This document shows, in pieces, positions 1-9,139 of a stretch of DNA of 64,000 nt. Every line of letters begins with the position of its first letter. Within the stretch, counting starts at the first letter, position 1. The stretch is taken from positions 1 through 64,000 of the forward strand of contig NZ_CP072866.1 in the NCBI RefSeq assembly GCF_017948245.1, in the 5' to 3' direction. Source of the stretch: Rhizobium sp. NLR16a (GTDB lineage Bacteria; Pseudomonadota; Alphaproteobacteria; Rhizobiales; Rhizobiaceae). The notes beneath the pieces were generated by a model. It did no database searches. It was not told the DNA's origin and saw only the letters and a list, made by a program, of their open reading frames with translations. Made by a program: the position numbers and the translations under genes.

Positions 1-298
1 CTTCGTCGGCCCATGCGAATTCCGTGTAGACGTCCTGGACTTCGTAGGAGATCTCGCTTCGGTCGAGAATATCCTTGATCTCCGCAGCCTTGTCGGAGAG
101 CGCGTCGATCTCGCGCTGGCGTTCCTCGATCCATACGGGCGAGATGACATTGTAGTCCCCGATGATCGGAGCTGCTCCCGTCGCAATCACCAGCGCATTC
201 AAATGCGCGCCATGGGCACCGCAGAAGTCGATGGCGGTTTTGAGATCTTCCTCGAACTGATGAACGCTGAGGATGCTGAGTGCCGTCCTGATGGCCAT
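1..298 (-). CDS. Universal stress protein, N-terminal part (cut by window edge)
   Basis: Only the first 99 codons are visible; the gene runs off the left edge. The start ATG (298-296) follows an AGAGAGG ribosome site. The peptide begins MAIRTALSILSVHQFEEDL and contains VQDVYTEFAWADE, which closely matches VQDLYTEGAWADE in the USP at 21349, so it belongs to the double-domain UspA type. It is divergent from the metallohydrolase at 422 and shares the FixK/FNR site at 356-369, whose centre lies 41.5 bp from a predicted start point about 23 nt before this ATG. Family role: ATP-binding stress protein of the cytoplasm; ligand and partner unknown. Confidence 0.85.
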   Translation of the reverse strand, partial: MAIRTALSILSVHQFEEDLKTAIDFCGAHGAHLNALVIATGAAPIIGDYNVISPVWIEERQREIDALSDKAAEIKDILDRSEISYEVQDVYTEFAWADE

Positions 299-355
299 GT
301 CGATATACCTCTCTGCTGGATGCAAAAAGGATAATCGCGATGGCCCTGGGTTTCC

Positions 356-369
356 TTGACCTTCATCAA
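356..369. promoter_or_regulatory. FixK/FNR-type box shared by two divergent genes
   Basis: TTGAC-CTTC-ATCAA. Centre 362.5. It predicts transcript starts near 404 (plus) and 321 (minus), leaving leaders of about 18 and 23 nt for the genes at 422 and 298. Confidence 0.8.
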
Positions 370-421
370 AGCGGTTTCGAATTTAGCTTTGTAAAGTGGC
401 TCCGAACCCACAGGAGCAGTG

Positions 422-2035
422 ATGGACACCCCGATCCTAGAGTTTCACGGAGCCGCAGGTTCAGTCACCGGATCCTGTTTTCTTCTCAAGGCCGGCGGTG
501 CCCGTATTCTGATTGATTGCGGAATGTTCCAGGGCTCCAAAACCGAGAAGGAACTTAACTATAGACCGTTCCCATTTGAGCCTGTCGAGATCGGCGCGGT
601 GCTTCTCACGCATGCCCACATCGACCATTCGGGCCTGCTTCCGAAACTAGCCAAGGACGGCTTCAGCGGCCCGATTTACGCGACACCCGCTTCGATAGAT
701 CTTTGCGCCATCATGCTGCAGGATTCCGGGCATATCCAGGAAGCCGAGGTTCGTCAGCTTAATCGCCGGAACCGACGGCGCTCGCGAGAAACGGTGGAGC
801 CGATCTACACCGCAGACGACGCGCGCAGCATCATGCCGCAGTTTATCGCGGTGGAATATGGAGAATGGCGCGAGACGGCAGGCGCCGTGAGATTTCGTTT
901 CTGGGACGCCGGCCACCTTCTCGGATCCGCCTCGATCGAAATAGAGGCGAGCGGCATGGAAGGGCCGGTAAGGCTTTTGTTCTCGGGCGACATTGGACCG
1001 GGTTCCAAGCTTTTCGAGAGCCCGCCGGAAGCGCCGAGCGAGATCGACTATTTGATCTGTGAAACCACCTATGGCAATCGCGAGCGGGAGGAATACGCGC
1101 TGAAGGAAAGACGGATACGCCTTCAGAAGCTGGTCGCACAAGCAAACCAGCCCAATGGCGTGCTTCTCATCCCGTCTTTTGCGGTCGAGCGCACTCAGGA
1201 AGTCCTGACAGATCTTCTCGCGCTCATGGAAGCCGGAACGCTGCAGCGGTGTCCCATTTTTATCGACTCACCGCTTGCCTCGAGAGCGACCGGTGCCTTC
1301 AAGAAACATGTCGTCGAGATGGAGAACGGAGCGAACTTTTTGCGCGCGCTCAATGCGCCAAATGTGAGGTTTACGGAGACCGCCGAACAGTCCAAAGCCC
1401 TGGATCTGGTAACCGGTTTTCACATCATCATCGCGGCAAGTGGCATGTGCGAGGCGGGCAGGATCAGACACCGTCTGAAGAACTGGCTCTGGCGCAACGA
1501 GTGCACCGTGCTCTTCGTGGGGTTTCAGGCAGCCGGCACGCTCGGCAGAATCTTGCAGGACGGCGCCAAAATCGTGCGGATCCAAGGCGAGGAAATCCGG
1601 GTGAGCGCGAGAATGGCAACCCTTGATGCCTATAGTGGCCATGCCGATGCCAGCGAACTGGATGACTGGGTGATGGAGCGTGGTCCGATCCGCAAAGGCC
1701 TGTTTCTTGTCCATGGCGAGGCCGGGGCCCGGGATGCGATGTCGAGCAGACTTTCCGAGAAACTGTCTGTCGCGATAATTTCCCCACACCTCGACGACGT
1801 CTATGAGCTGAGTGGGACATCCGCTCGACTTCTGTCCAGGGTGGCACCGGCTCGTCTGCAGCCCGAGGAGATTGGACATCGGGATTGGCACAACGACTAC
1901 CAGAACTTCGTCCTCAACCTGGCCGACAGGTTGAAGGATGCAGCCGACCACAAGAGCCGCGCCGTCATCCTGCGCCGGCTTGAGCGCGCGCTCGAAGCCG
2001 ACGGGGACGACCCAAAGAAAAATGGGATCCCGTAA
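422..2035 (+). CDS. Beta-CASP metallo-beta-lactamase RNA/DNA hydrolase-like protein
   Basis: About 537 residues, the usual size of the bacterial beta-CASP exonuclease family (Ysh1/CPSF-like). The metal site HxHxDH is seen as THAHIDH near residue 64; later metal ligands are in GHLLGSASIE, FSGDIG and YSGHADA. The beta-CASP insert shows IDSPLA and the GMCEAGR segment. Predicted cytoplasmic, zinc-dependent, acting on RNA; substrate unknown. A GTG at 419 abuts the ATG at 422; I chose ATG because AGGAG (412-416) is then spaced 5 nt away. It is the first gene behind the 356-369 FixK box and is followed without a gap by a small gene and acetate kinase, so probably a three-gene operon. Confidence 0.85.
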   Translation: MDTPILEFHGAAGSVTGSCFLLKAGGARILIDCGMFQGSKTEKELNYRPFPFEPVEIGAVLLTHAHIDHSGLLPKLAKDGFSGPIYATPASIDLCAIMLQDSGHIQEAEVRQLNRRNRRRSRETVEPIYTADDARSIMPQFIAVEYGEWRETAGAVRFRFWDAGHLLGSASIEIEASGMEGPVRLLFSGDIGPGSKLFESPPEAPSEIDYLICETTYGNREREEYALKERRIRLQKLVAQANQPNGVLLIPSFAVERTQEVLTDLLALMEAGTLQRCPIFIDSPLASRATGAFKKHVVEMENGANFLRALNAPNVRFTETAEQSKALDLVTGFHIIIAASGMCEAGRIRHRLKNWLWRNECTVLFVGFQAAGTLGRILQDGAKIVRIQGEEIRVSARMATLDAYSGHADASELDDWVMERGPIRKGLFLVHGEAGARDAMSSRLSEKLSVAIISPHLDDVYELSGTSARLLSRVAPARLQPEEIGHRDWHNDYQNFVLNLADRLKDAADHKSRAVILRRLERALEADGDDPKKNGIP

Positions 2036-2338
2036 ATGTTGTCGACGGAACGAGACTACAAACGAGGCGGCGAGCGCTTTGCTATTCCTTCGCAAGGTGA
2101 AATCGAAGGCAAGCTTCTGATGTTCGAAGTGATTGCCATCACCTGCTTGCAGGAGCTTCTCGCAAAAACGGATTCGCATCAGATCCCCAGGCTTCGCCAC
2201 GGGCTCCTGGAAAATTTGAAAGCGAAGTCCGCCCCGCTGAAGTTGTGCGCGGACGACAAAAGGGCCGCAAAGGAACTCGCGCTTCAACTGCTGACTTTAG
2301 CCTGCGAGGAAACGAAGGACGAGAAGATGGCGCGTTAG
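2036..2338 (+). CDS. Small hypothetical protein between metallohydrolase and acetate kinase
   Basis: Up to 100 residues. The first ATG follows the preceding TAA directly, so translation may be coupled; an alternative start is the Met at 2120, which begins the more conserved-looking helical part (MFEVIAITCLQELL). No signal peptide or membrane segment. Composition is charged and helical, rich in Lys, Leu and Ala. I do not recognise the family. Its place in a tight run with the upstream hydrolase and ackA supports expression from the same FixK-type promoter. Confidence 0.55.
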   Translation: MLSTERDYKRGGERFAIPSQGEIEGKLLMFEVIAITCLQELLAKTDSHQIPRLRHGLLENLKAKSAPLKLCADDKRAAKELALQLLTLACEETKDEKMAR

Positions 2339-2359
2339 CGGAGATCTGCAGGAGGTCCA

Positions 2360-3532
2360 ATGAGCAGCATTGCAGTTACCTTCAACATCGGATCGTCGAG
2401 CTTGAAGATCGGCGCCTTCAACATCGGAGTGGCCGGCGCGCATCCGATGGCAAGGGGCACCGTGACGATTGGCCAGGAAACGCGCTTTAGATGCGAAACA
2501 GGGGAGACCGTTTATGAAGCCGATCTGCCGAACGTCACCGAAGTCGGGCCCGCCTTGATTGCGGAAATTCTATCGCGGCTGCTGCCACCAGGTTCGCAGC
2601 CCGCAGTGATCGGGCATCGCATCGTTCATGGAGGCCCCAAGTTTACCGGCGCTGTCCTGATAGACGCGGACACACAAGCGAGGATCGAAGAGCTCGTACC
2701 ACTGGCGCCTCTGCATTTGCCTCCAGCGCTGAATGTGATCCGCGCTGTGCGCACGGCATGTCCTGACGTGCCGCAGACCGCATCCTTCGATACCGCATTT
2801 CACACGTCTCAATGCAGCATGGCCACACGTCTGGCCATCCCGCGCGCACTGCATGACGCGGGAATCCGCAGATACGGCTTCCACGGGATTTCTTACAAGT
2901 TCGTTTCTTCGAAACTCAAGGAGCTCGCACCGGATCTGGGCAGCGGCAGGGTTGTTTGCGCGCATCTGGGAAGCGGCGCGAGCCTTTGTGGCATGGTGGA
3001 TGGCGTCAGCATCGATACCAGCATGGGGTTTTCCGCGCTCGACGGCATACCCATGGCAACGCGGCCGGGATCGATCGACGCCGGCGCCGTCATCCATCTT
3101 CTCCGAAACAAATTCCACGACCCCGACAAGCTTGAGGATTTTCTCTATCACAAATGTGGGTTGCTCGGCGTTTCCGGCGTGAGCGGAGACGTGCGGGTGC
3201 TTGTAGAGGACTTTCACCCGGCGGCACGGGAAGCGCTTGATCTCTTCTGTTTCAGGATAGCAGGCGAGATAGGCAGGTTGGCTGTGTCGTTGGGCGGTGT
3301 GGACGCCATCGTCTTCACCGCCGGAATCGGAGAAAATCAACCGGAAGTCCGAAAGAGCGTGGCACATTATCTCGCCTGGATGGGGCTCGACCTCAGCGCG
3401 CCTGCGAACAAGGCAAATGCGCTAATCATCAGTGGCCGGGATAGCGCAATAGCCGCATTCGTCATACCAACCGATGAGGAGCAGGTGATAGCCGACGAGG
3501 CGCTCGCTGTCGTAAATCGGCATCGGCACTGA
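2360..3532 (+). CDS. ackA: Acetate kinase
   Basis: 390 residues, normal length. ATP + acetate <-> ADP + acetyl phosphate; here probably makes ATP from acetyl phosphate when respiration is limited. Family signatures: FNIGSSSLKI at the N terminus, DTAFH, GFHGISYKFV, HLGSGASLCG, the GxDTSMGFSALDG loop, ATRPGSID and the nucleotide-binding GIGENQPEVR near the C terminus. A strong AGGAGG stands before the ATG. No phosphotransacetylase or phosphoketolase is visible in the window; the acetyl-phosphate source may lie beyond the left edge. Third gene of the run behind the box at 356. Confidence 0.93.
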   Translation: MSSIAVTFNIGSSSLKIGAFNIGVAGAHPMARGTVTIGQETRFRCETGETVYEADLPNVTEVGPALIAEILSRLLPPGSQPAVIGHRIVHGGPKFTGAVLIDADTQARIEELVPLAPLHLPPALNVIRAVRTACPDVPQTASFDTAFHTSQCSMATRLAIPRALHDAGIRRYGFHGISYKFVSSKLKELAPDLGSGRVVCAHLGSGASLCGMVDGVSIDTSMGFSALDGIPMATRPGSIDAGAVIHLLRNKFHDPDKLEDFLYHKCGLLGVSGVSGDVRVLVEDFHPAAREALDLFCFRIAGEIGRLAVSLGGVDAIVFTAGIGENQPEVRKSVAHYLAWMGLDLSAPANKANALIISGRDSAIAAFVIPTDEEQVIADEALAVVNRHRH

Positions 3533-3822
3533 TGATCGTGGAGCATGAACCGCCAGAGGGTCACTTGAAGGCTCCCGCACGGTTTTCGCTGGACGATAAT
3601 CGGCAACGGGGCTCAGGAAGTCTTCGGCCGCGTGATCCAAAACGGCATAGCTGACGTCTATTGCACCGCTTTCAAGCGCAGGTTCGCACGACCATGTCTT
3701 TGGCGGTGCCCTCCGCCAGCTCGCGCACGACCTTTGCGGACGCCGGCGCCACTTTCGAAGAGATACCTGCCGATCGCGCTGAAGCGCAACCCGCTCGATC
3801 GTTATTCCCTTCGATCGGCTTA
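3533..3822. other. Gap with no intact gene; possible decayed coding sequence
   Basis: No intact gene starts here with a credible ribosome site. On the minus strand, roughly 3590-3880, two frames in succession give coding-like peptides (KVAPASAKVVRELAEGTAKD, then SGAIDVSYAVLDHAAEDF), as if one reading frame had been broken by a frameshift. I cannot assign a family. Confidence 0.3.
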
Positions 3823-3836
3823 TTGATCGAGCGCAA
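3823..3836 (+). promoter_or_regulatory. FixK-type box with CGCAA right half
   Basis: TTGAT-CGAG-CGCAA. It fits the looser FixK2 form TTG(A/C)-N6-(T/G)CAA. Centre 3829.5; predicted start near 3871, 24 nt before the ATG at 3895. Confidence 0.55.
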
Positions 3837-3894
3837 TGCGCAGGGGCCAAGCTCGCTCGAAGATAGCCATCTCACCGAGCGAAAGGAACGCGCA

Positions 3895-4071
3895 ATGCCG
3901 AAGATAGTGACAGTAACAGCTGTGATCCTGCTTGCCATCCTGGCCGGCTACAGCGGCGCGACATGGTGGCCGCAGCCCGATCAATCGGATAACGCCCCGC
4001 AGACGAAAACAGTTCCCAAGGAAGGCTACCCAGATCCATTCATCCCGCCGACAAAAGGCAACGGTTTTTGA
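3895..4071 (+). CDS. Small single-pass membrane or exported protein
   Basis: 58 residues starting MPKIVTVTAVILLAILAGYS, one hydrophobic segment (about residues 4-22) that could be an anchor or an uncleaved signal, then a Pro-rich polar tail. AAAGGAA precedes the ATG. It ends at GGT TTT TGA, directly followed in the +1 frame by a phasin-like stretch (4072-4240). Function unknown. The box at 3823 has the right spacing to drive it, and the cation ATPase at 4297 probably shares the transcript. Confidence 0.6.
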   Translation: MPKIVTVTAVILLAILAGYSGATWWPQPDQSDNAPQTKTVPKEGYPDPFIPPTKGNGF

Positions 4072-4240
4072 TCCTGCCGAGGTCGGCGAAATCGGCGCCG
4101 GCAACTGTGAGGGGTTATTAGCCACATGCAGTAAGATTTTCAGCGACTATGCAGACGTCGTGATCAGCGCTCAGGCGGTTCCGGAGAAAATGAAGCAGCT
4201 TCGGCTTGAAGCGGCAAGATCCCTCGACGAGGTCGGCTAA
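4064..4240 (+). pseudogene. Phasin-like fragment without its own start (or +1 frameshift product)
   Basis: The frame reads FDPAEVGEIGAGNCEGLL, then FSDYADVVISAQ and a helical tail to a TAA at 4238-4240. The pattern (FDPAE near the N terminus, then amphipathic helix with a YA(D/A)VV motif) resembles the small phasin family that coats polyhydroxyalkanoate granules. No ATG, GTG or TTG with a ribosome site opens this frame. It is in the +1 frame relative to the small protein ending at 4071, with the join at UUU UGA. Either a remnant, a one-base indel in a T5 run, or a recoded extension. Confidence 0.4.
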
Positions 4241-4296
4241 AGCCTTTCCGGGTGATATGCGCCAGGCTGCCGGCACTTTCGTGCAGGAGACATCTC

Positions 4297-6987
4297 ATGA
4301 CCGTTCCCATTCCCCAGCCATTCGCCGCCAGCTTCGGCAGCCGTAGAGGCCTCGTCACTGAAGAGGCCGAGAGCCGGCTCGTGCGCTACGGTCCAAACAT
4401 TCTGCCCGAGCCCGAGGCCCCCTCTTTTGCCATCGTCTTCATGCGGCAGTTCCGCAGCCCGCTGATCTATATCCTGTTTTTGGCTGCCGCGGTCTCCCTG
4501 GTGATCAGTGACACAAAGGATGCGGTCTTTATCGGCGTCGTCTTGCTGTTGAACGGTTTGATCGGCAGCCTGCAGGAATATTCGGCGGGCCGAGCTGCGC
4601 TGGCGCTTCGCAAGCTGGAACAACCGCGTGCCGCCGTCATCCGCGACGGAGAGGTGCGTGACATTGAAGCGCGCCAGTTGGTGCCGGGGGATCTCGTGCT
4701 GCTGGAAGCCGGCGGAAGGGTTCCCGCCGACCTCGCGCTGGTCGAGGCGACCGAGCTTCTGTGCGACGAATCCCTCCTTACCGGAGAATCCATGGCGACG
4801 CGCAAGACGGCACCGTCCCCCGCCGCGCCGGTTGCGGAGGGCAAGACCGCAACCGCATTCGCCGGCACGCTCGTTACTCGTGGCCGCGGCACGGGCATCG
4901 TGACGGGGACAGGACTTGCAACGGAGATTGGCAAGATCGCCGCCGAAATCGGCAAAACTTCCCTCTCGCAACCGCCACTGATGATCCGACTTGCTCGTTT
5001 CTCCAATGCGATCGCCTGGGCGGTGGGATTGACGTCGCTGGTCCTGGTCGGCATCGGCCTCATGCGAGGGCTCGCCTGGAGCGATCTTTTCCTTATGTCG
5101 GTCGGTCTTGCCGTCAGCGCCATCCCCGAAGGCCTGCCGATCGCAATCTCGATTGCGCTCGCGATCAGCATGCGTCGCATGGCGAAACGCAACGTTATCG
5201 TCCGGCGAATGCCGGCGGTCGAAGCGCTCGGCTCCTGCACCATGATCGCAACCGACAAGACCGGGACTCTAACGCTCAATGAGCTCACCGTTACCGATAT
5301 CCGGCTCCCGGATGGCACCGACCTTGCCCTTGATGCGGGGACTGACCCGGACACCTGCGAGATCAAGGCAGCCAATATGGCCGTGGCGGAGGCGCGCGCA
5401 CGGGCCGGCCGACTGCTCAGAGCCGCCTCCCTTCCCAACGAGGGCTCGCTCATGCAGGACGGGAACGGCTGGAAGGGTATCGGCGACACGGTCGACGTCG
5501 CCCTTCTGACCGCCGCGCGCAAGGCGGGCTTGGCGCAAGACAAGGTGGCTGCGGACTATCCCTTGATCGCCCGTATTCCCTATGAGCCCGATCTCAAATA
5601 TGCCGCCTCCTTCCATCGCGGGAGCGAAAACGTGCACATCTTCGCGAAGGGCTCGACCGAAACGCTGCTCAGCATGGCCGACCGGATGGATATCGGCGAC
5701 CGCGTGGTGGAAATCGACCGACACAGGCTTCTTGCCCAGAAAGAGGAGATGGCGGCCCGCGGCCTTCGGGTCCTCGCTTTCGCGGAAGGCGAAATCCGGA
5801 GTGATGCCGACGCCGCCTTCGGCCATCATCACCTGGTCGATCTCATATTCCTCGGCATTACAGGCATGCAGGATCCGATCCGCCGGGAAGTTCCGCAGGC
5901 GATCCGCGAATGCCGCGCCGCCGGCGTCGAGGTGGCGATGGTGACGGGCGACGACCCCAAAACAGCGGCGGCGATTGCCGCTCAGGCGGGTTTGCAGTTC
6001 GGACCGAGCCAAGTGACCACCGGCGATGCGGTGCGCGAGGCCGAGGCCGCAGGCCCGGCGCGGCTGGACGAGCTTACAAACGGCGCCCGCATCTATGCCC
6101 GGGTCGCTCCCAATCAGAAGCTTGCGATTGTGCTCTCCCTGGCGCGCAACGGCCATTTCGTGGCGGTGACGGGCGACGGCGTCAATGATGCTCCGGCTTT
6201 GAAACACGCCCATGTCGGTGTCGCCATGGGCATGAAGGGTACGGAGGTCGCCAAGGAGAGCGCCGACATCGTCGTTGTCGATGACAATTTCGCCTCCATC
6301 GTCGGCGGCATTCGCGAGGGCAGAACCGCCTATTCTAACATTCGCAAAGTCATCCTGATGCTGACGGCGACAGGAGCTGCGGAAATGCTGCTGTTCCTGC
6401 TGGCGATTCCGCTCGGCATTCCAATGCCACTGTTGCCCGTGCAGCTCCTCTGGCTGAATCTCGTGACGAATGGAATTCAGGACGTGACGCTCGCGGGAGA
6501 GCCGCCTGAGGGCGACGAACTGGCCCGGCCACCTCGCCGTCCGAAGGAGCCGATCTTCGACCGGCTGATGGTTCGCCGCATCGTCCAATCCGCGCTCGTC
6601 ATCGGCGGCGGCGGGTTTGCGGTCTTCTACTGGCTGCTGTCACAGGGCTACCCGGTATCCGAGGCGCGCAATCTGTTGCTTCTGCTTTTCGTCATGTTCG
6701 AAAATGTGCAAACCCTCGGCTGCCGTTCCGAACATCACTCGCTCTTCTCGCGGTCCTTCTTCAAAAACCCGCTGCTGCTTGCCAGTATGGTCGTAGCCCA
6801 GGCCATCCATATCGGCGCCATGCATGTCCCGTGGTTCCGTGAGGTGCTTGGCCTGGCGCCGATTTCCCTCGCGGAATGGGCGCTGACGCTTCTGGCCGCC
6901 GGATCACTGCTTCTGGTCATCGAAGTTGACAAGGTGCGGGAACGCACGTCTTCTCGCGCATATCCGAGGAGAATCGAAGCAAAGTAG
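4297..6987 (+). CDS. P2-type cation-transporting ATPase
   Basis: 896 residues, complete. N-terminal cation ATPase domain, actuator loop with TGES (LLTGESMATR), PEGLP in the transport site (AIPEGLPIAISIA), phosphorylation motif DKTGTLT, hinge TGDGVNDAP, and a C-terminal block with NLVTNGIQDV. This is the SERCA/PMA-like P2 layout; the ion (Ca, Na or other) cannot be fixed from the sequence. Start ATG 4297 follows GGAGA; an upstream in-frame ATG at 4252 has no ribosome site. In-membrane exporter. The same type of pump (CtpF) is in the mycobacterial DosR regulon. Followed by a convergent USP gene across a stem-loop. Confidence 0.9.
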   Translation: MTVPIPQPFAASFGSRRGLVTEEAESRLVRYGPNILPEPEAPSFAIVFMRQFRSPLIYILFLAAAVSLVISDTKDAVFIGVVLLLNGLIGSLQEYSAGRAALALRKLEQPRAAVIRDGEVRDIEARQLVPGDLVLLEAGGRVPADLALVEATELLCDESLLTGESMATRKTAPSPAAPVAEGKTATAFAGTLVTRGRGTGIVTGTGLATEIGKIAAEIGKTSLSQPPLMIRLARFSNAIAWAVGLTSLVLVGIGLMRGLAWSDLFLMSVGLAVSAIPEGLPIAISIALAISMRRMAKRNVIVRRMPAVEALGSCTMIATDKTGTLTLNELTVTDIRLPDGTDLALDAGTDPDTCEIKAANMAVAEARARAGRLLRAASLPNEGSLMQDGNGWKGIGDTVDVALLTAARKAGLAQDKVAADYPLIARIPYEPDLKYAASFHRGSENVHIFAKGSTETLLSMADRMDIGDRVVEIDRHRLLAQKEEMAARGLRVLAFAEGEIRSDADAAFGHHHLVDLIFLGITGMQDPIRREVPQAIRECRAAGVEVAMVTGDDPKTAAAIAAQAGLQFGPSQVTTGDAVREAEAAGPARLDELTNGARIYARVAPNQKLAIVLSLARNGHFVAVTGDGVNDAPALKHAHVGVAMGMKGTEVAKESADIVVVDDNFASIVGGIREGRTAYSNIRKVILMLTATGAAEMLLFLLAIPLGIPMPLLPVQLLWLNLVTNGIQDVTLAGEPPEGDELARPPRRPKEPIFDRLMVRRIVQSALVIGGGGFAVFYWLLSQGYPVSEARNLLLLLFVMFENVQTLGCRSEHHSLFSRSFFKNPLLLASMVVAQAIHIGAMHVPWFREVLGLAPISLAEWALTLLAAGSLLLVIEVDKVRERTSSRAYPRRIEAK

Positions 6988-7016
6988 CTGCCATTGCCCT
7001 CTTTCGCCAATGGCAG
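6987..7016. terminator. Stem-loop between convergent genes
   Basis: Arms GCTGCCATTG (6987-6996) and CAATGGCAGC (7007-7016), perfect 10-bp stem, loop about 10 nt, no clear T run. It lies between the stops of the ATPase and the USP and may serve both strands. Confidence 0.5.
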
Positions 7017-7027
7017 CAAGCTCTGGC

Positions 7028-7858
7028 TCATCGGGCCATTAAAACCGGCGTGTTGCAGTCCTCGAGAATCGAGGCCGTCACGCCGCCAAATATTCTTTCG
7101 CGAAGCCGCGAATGACCATAGGCGCCCATAACGATCATGTCACAGCCAAGCTCGCGCGCGCGTCTCAGGAGAACCTCCTCGGTTCTGCGTCCACCGCTTG
7201 CCAACTGCTCGACAACAATCTTTACTCCATGGCGCGCCAGAAATGTTGCAAAATCCGCCCCTGGCTCATCGCCGCTTTTGAAATAGGTGCCATCCGGATC
7301 GACGAGCACAAGATGAACCTCCTCGGCTGCGATCAGCAGCTCTAAAGCTGCCTTGGCGGCATTGGCGGCTTCAGGTCGCGAGTTCCAGGCAACGAGCACG
7401 TTCGTCGGCTTCAGGCTTGCGGTGCCCGCATTCGGAACAAGCAACAGCGGCGTCCTCGAATCGAAGGTTGTTGCCGCCACAACGGTTCTCCTCAGCTCGG
7501 CGTCAGCGCGTAAGCCATGTCCGATCAAGACGATGTCGGCGTACATGCTGCGCATGCCGATACTGCTCTCCAGGATAAAGAGATCTTCATAGAGGCACTC
7601 GACATTGAAGGAGATATCGTTCGTGCGGCACAAGTCTTCGGCCTCCAGCCGGATCTTCTGCAGGGCATCTGTCTCCTTCTGCACTTGGTCAATCCAGGCT
7701 GTGGTCACCGGGTATTCGACGGTGACCGGCTGCAACGCGGCGCCGACTACCAGAATCGACAGATGAGCACTGTTCTCGACCGCCAGTTGAATGGCGCTCT
7801 TGATCTCTGTTTCAGGATCCGTGGCTCCGACGATCGCAAGCAGAGTTTTCAAGGACAT
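7028..7858 (-). CDS. Universal stress protein, two-domain
   Basis: 276 residues. Starts MSLKTLLAIVGATD after AAGGAGATCACC; upstream in-frame Met codons lack a ribosome site. Two UspA-like halves; the C-terminal half has the ATP-binding signature G-2x-G-9x-G-(S/T): GAYGHSRLRERIFGGVT, followed by TPVLMAR. Cytoplasmic stress protein, expected to bind ATP. Its own upstream site (7923-7936, minus orientation) would place the transcript start about 30 nt before the ATG. Divergent from the HlyD/ABC exporter operon. Close relative of the USP at 21349. Confidence 0.92.
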   Translation of the reverse strand: MSLKTLLAIVGATDPETEIKSAIQLAVENSAHLSILVVGAALQPVTVEYPVTTAWIDQVQKETDALQKIRLEAEDLCRTNDISFNVECLYEDLFILESSIGMRSMYADIVLIGHGLRADAELRRTVVAATTFDSRTPLLLVPNAGTASLKPTNVLVAWNSRPEAANAAKAALELLIAAEEVHLVLVDPDGTYFKSGDEPGADFATFLARHGVKIVVEQLASGGRRTEEVLLRRARELGCDMIVMGAYGHSRLRERIFGGVTASILEDCNTPVLMAR

Positions 7859-7922
7859 GGTGATCTCCTTCCGGTTTGGCTGGTTGATCTTAGGGAGGCT
7901 ACAAGGCTGCCCGAAAGCCGCA

Positions 7923-7936
7923 ATGATCTTTGTCAA
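7923..7936 (-). promoter_or_regulatory. FixK/FNR-like box for the USP (one mismatch)
   Basis: Read on the minus strand: TTGAC-AAAG-ATCAT, one mismatch at the last base. Centre 7929.5; predicted start near 7888, 30 nt before the ATG at 7858. Confidence 0.5.
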
Positions 7937-7979
7937 TAGCCACAAGCACGCGTGAGAAGATCAATTGAATCCGTCGCGA

Positions 7980-7993
7980 TTGATCCCCATCAA
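7980..7993 (+). promoter_or_regulatory. FixK/FNR-type box for HlyD/ABC exporter operon
   Basis: TTGAT-CCCC-ATCAA, perfect half sites. Centre 7986.5; predicted start near 8028, which excludes the ATG at 8014 and fits the TTG start at 8056. Confidence 0.8.
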
Positions 7994-8055
7994 GGTAGAT
8001 TCCCGGGAATCGTATGATGAAAGGCTCGTCAGATCTCGCAGGTAAGGAGCCTTCG

Positions 8056-9126
8056 TTGAACCGTTACTGGAAACTTGCACTCCTGCTCCTCGCCCTGGCG
8101 GGTGCCAGCTATGCCGCCTGGCAGTTTCAGGCAAACCGGCGTGCCGCGAAGGCCATGATAGGCATCGCGAGTGGAAACGGACGCATCGAAGCCGTCGAAA
8201 TCGACGTCGCTGCACGCACGGCGGGACGTCTGTCGGACGTGCTCGTCCATGAAGGCGACTTCGTCGAGGCCGGCCAAGTCGTCGCGACGATGGACATCGA
8301 GCAGCTCAATGCCCAAAGGCGGGAGGCCATGGCGCAGCTCTCCAGGGCAAAAATTGCGATCGGCACGGCACGGACGCTGGTTGCTCAGCGGCAGGCGGAA
8401 AAGGAGGCCGCGGCAGCCACCGTTTCCCAGAACGACGTCCAGCTTCAGTCGGCGCAAAAGCGGCTTACCCGCAGTCAGCAACTTTCAAGGAGCGGCACCG
8501 TCTCCGAGCAGACGCTCGACGACGATCGCGCGCGCGCCGACGCAGCGGCGGCCACACTTGGCGCAGCCAAGGCGAACCTCGCCGCCACTGACGCTGCCAT
8601 CGGCAACGCCGAAGCGCAGGTGATCGACGCGGAAGCCGCCGTTGAAGCCGCTGAGGCGACCGTCGTGCGGATCGAGGCGGATCTGCGGGATTGCGATCTC
8701 AAGGCCCCGCGAAGCGGCCGCGTCCAATATCTCGTTGCGCATCCGGGCGAAGTCGTCGCGGCCGGAGGACGAGTCCTCAACCTCCTGGATGTTGGCGATG
8801 TTTATATGACCTTCTTTCTGGGAACCGCGGACGCGGGCCGCACCGCGATCGGCAGCGAGGCACGCATCGTCCTCGACGCCGCACCGCAATACGTCATCCC
8901 TGCTCGAGTTTCTTTCGTTTCGGACGTCGCCCAGTTTACCCCGAAGACGGTCGAAACGCAGGAGGAGCGCGAGAAGCTGATGTTTCGCCTTCGTGCGCAG
9001 GTGCCGAAGGAACTGCTGCAGAAATATGTGACGCAGGTGAAGACAGGCCTTCCTGGGCGAGCCTATGTCAGGATCGATCCCGCCGCTAAATGGCCGGCCC
9101 CGCTTTCGACGCCTCTCACCCCGTAA
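8056..9126 (+). CDS. HlyD-family membrane fusion (periplasmic adaptor) protein
   Basis: About 356 residues. N-terminal membrane anchor ([19 protein letters not shown]), biotinyl-lipoyl half motif around [20 protein letters not shown], a long alanine-rich coiled-coil hairpin (about residues 90-200), then the second lipoyl half ([20 protein letters not shown]) and a beta-barrel. YhiI/YbhG type. I chose TTG 8056: it has AAGGAG at 8044-8049, and the FixK box predicts a start point at about 8028, downstream of the in-frame ATG at 8014. First gene of a three-gene exporter operon with 9140 and 11893; it would link the inner-membrane ABC part to an outer-membrane channel encoded elsewhere. Confidence 0.87.
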   Translation: MNRYWKLALLLLALAGASYAAWQFQANRRAAKAMIGIASGNGRIEAVEIDVAARTAGRLSDVLVHEGDFVEAGQVVATMDIEQLNAQRREAMAQLSRAKIAIGTARTLVAQRQAEKEAAAATVSQNDVQLQSAQKRLTRSQQLSRSGTVSEQTLDDDRARADAAAATLGAAKANLAATDAAIGNAEAQVIDAEAAVEAAEATVVRIEADLRDCDLKAPRSGRVQYLVAHPGEVVAAGGRVLNLLDVGDVYMTFFLGTADAGRTAIGSEARIVLDAAPQYVIPARVSFVSDVAQFTPKTVETQEEREKLMFRLRAQVPKELLQKYVTQVKTGLPGRAYVRIDPAAKWPAPLSTPLTP

Positions 9127-9139
9127 CCTGGAGCATCCT

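Noticed and set aside
5269..6588. 439-codon open frame on the minus strand
   Set aside because: Antisense to the P2 ATPase, no domain content.
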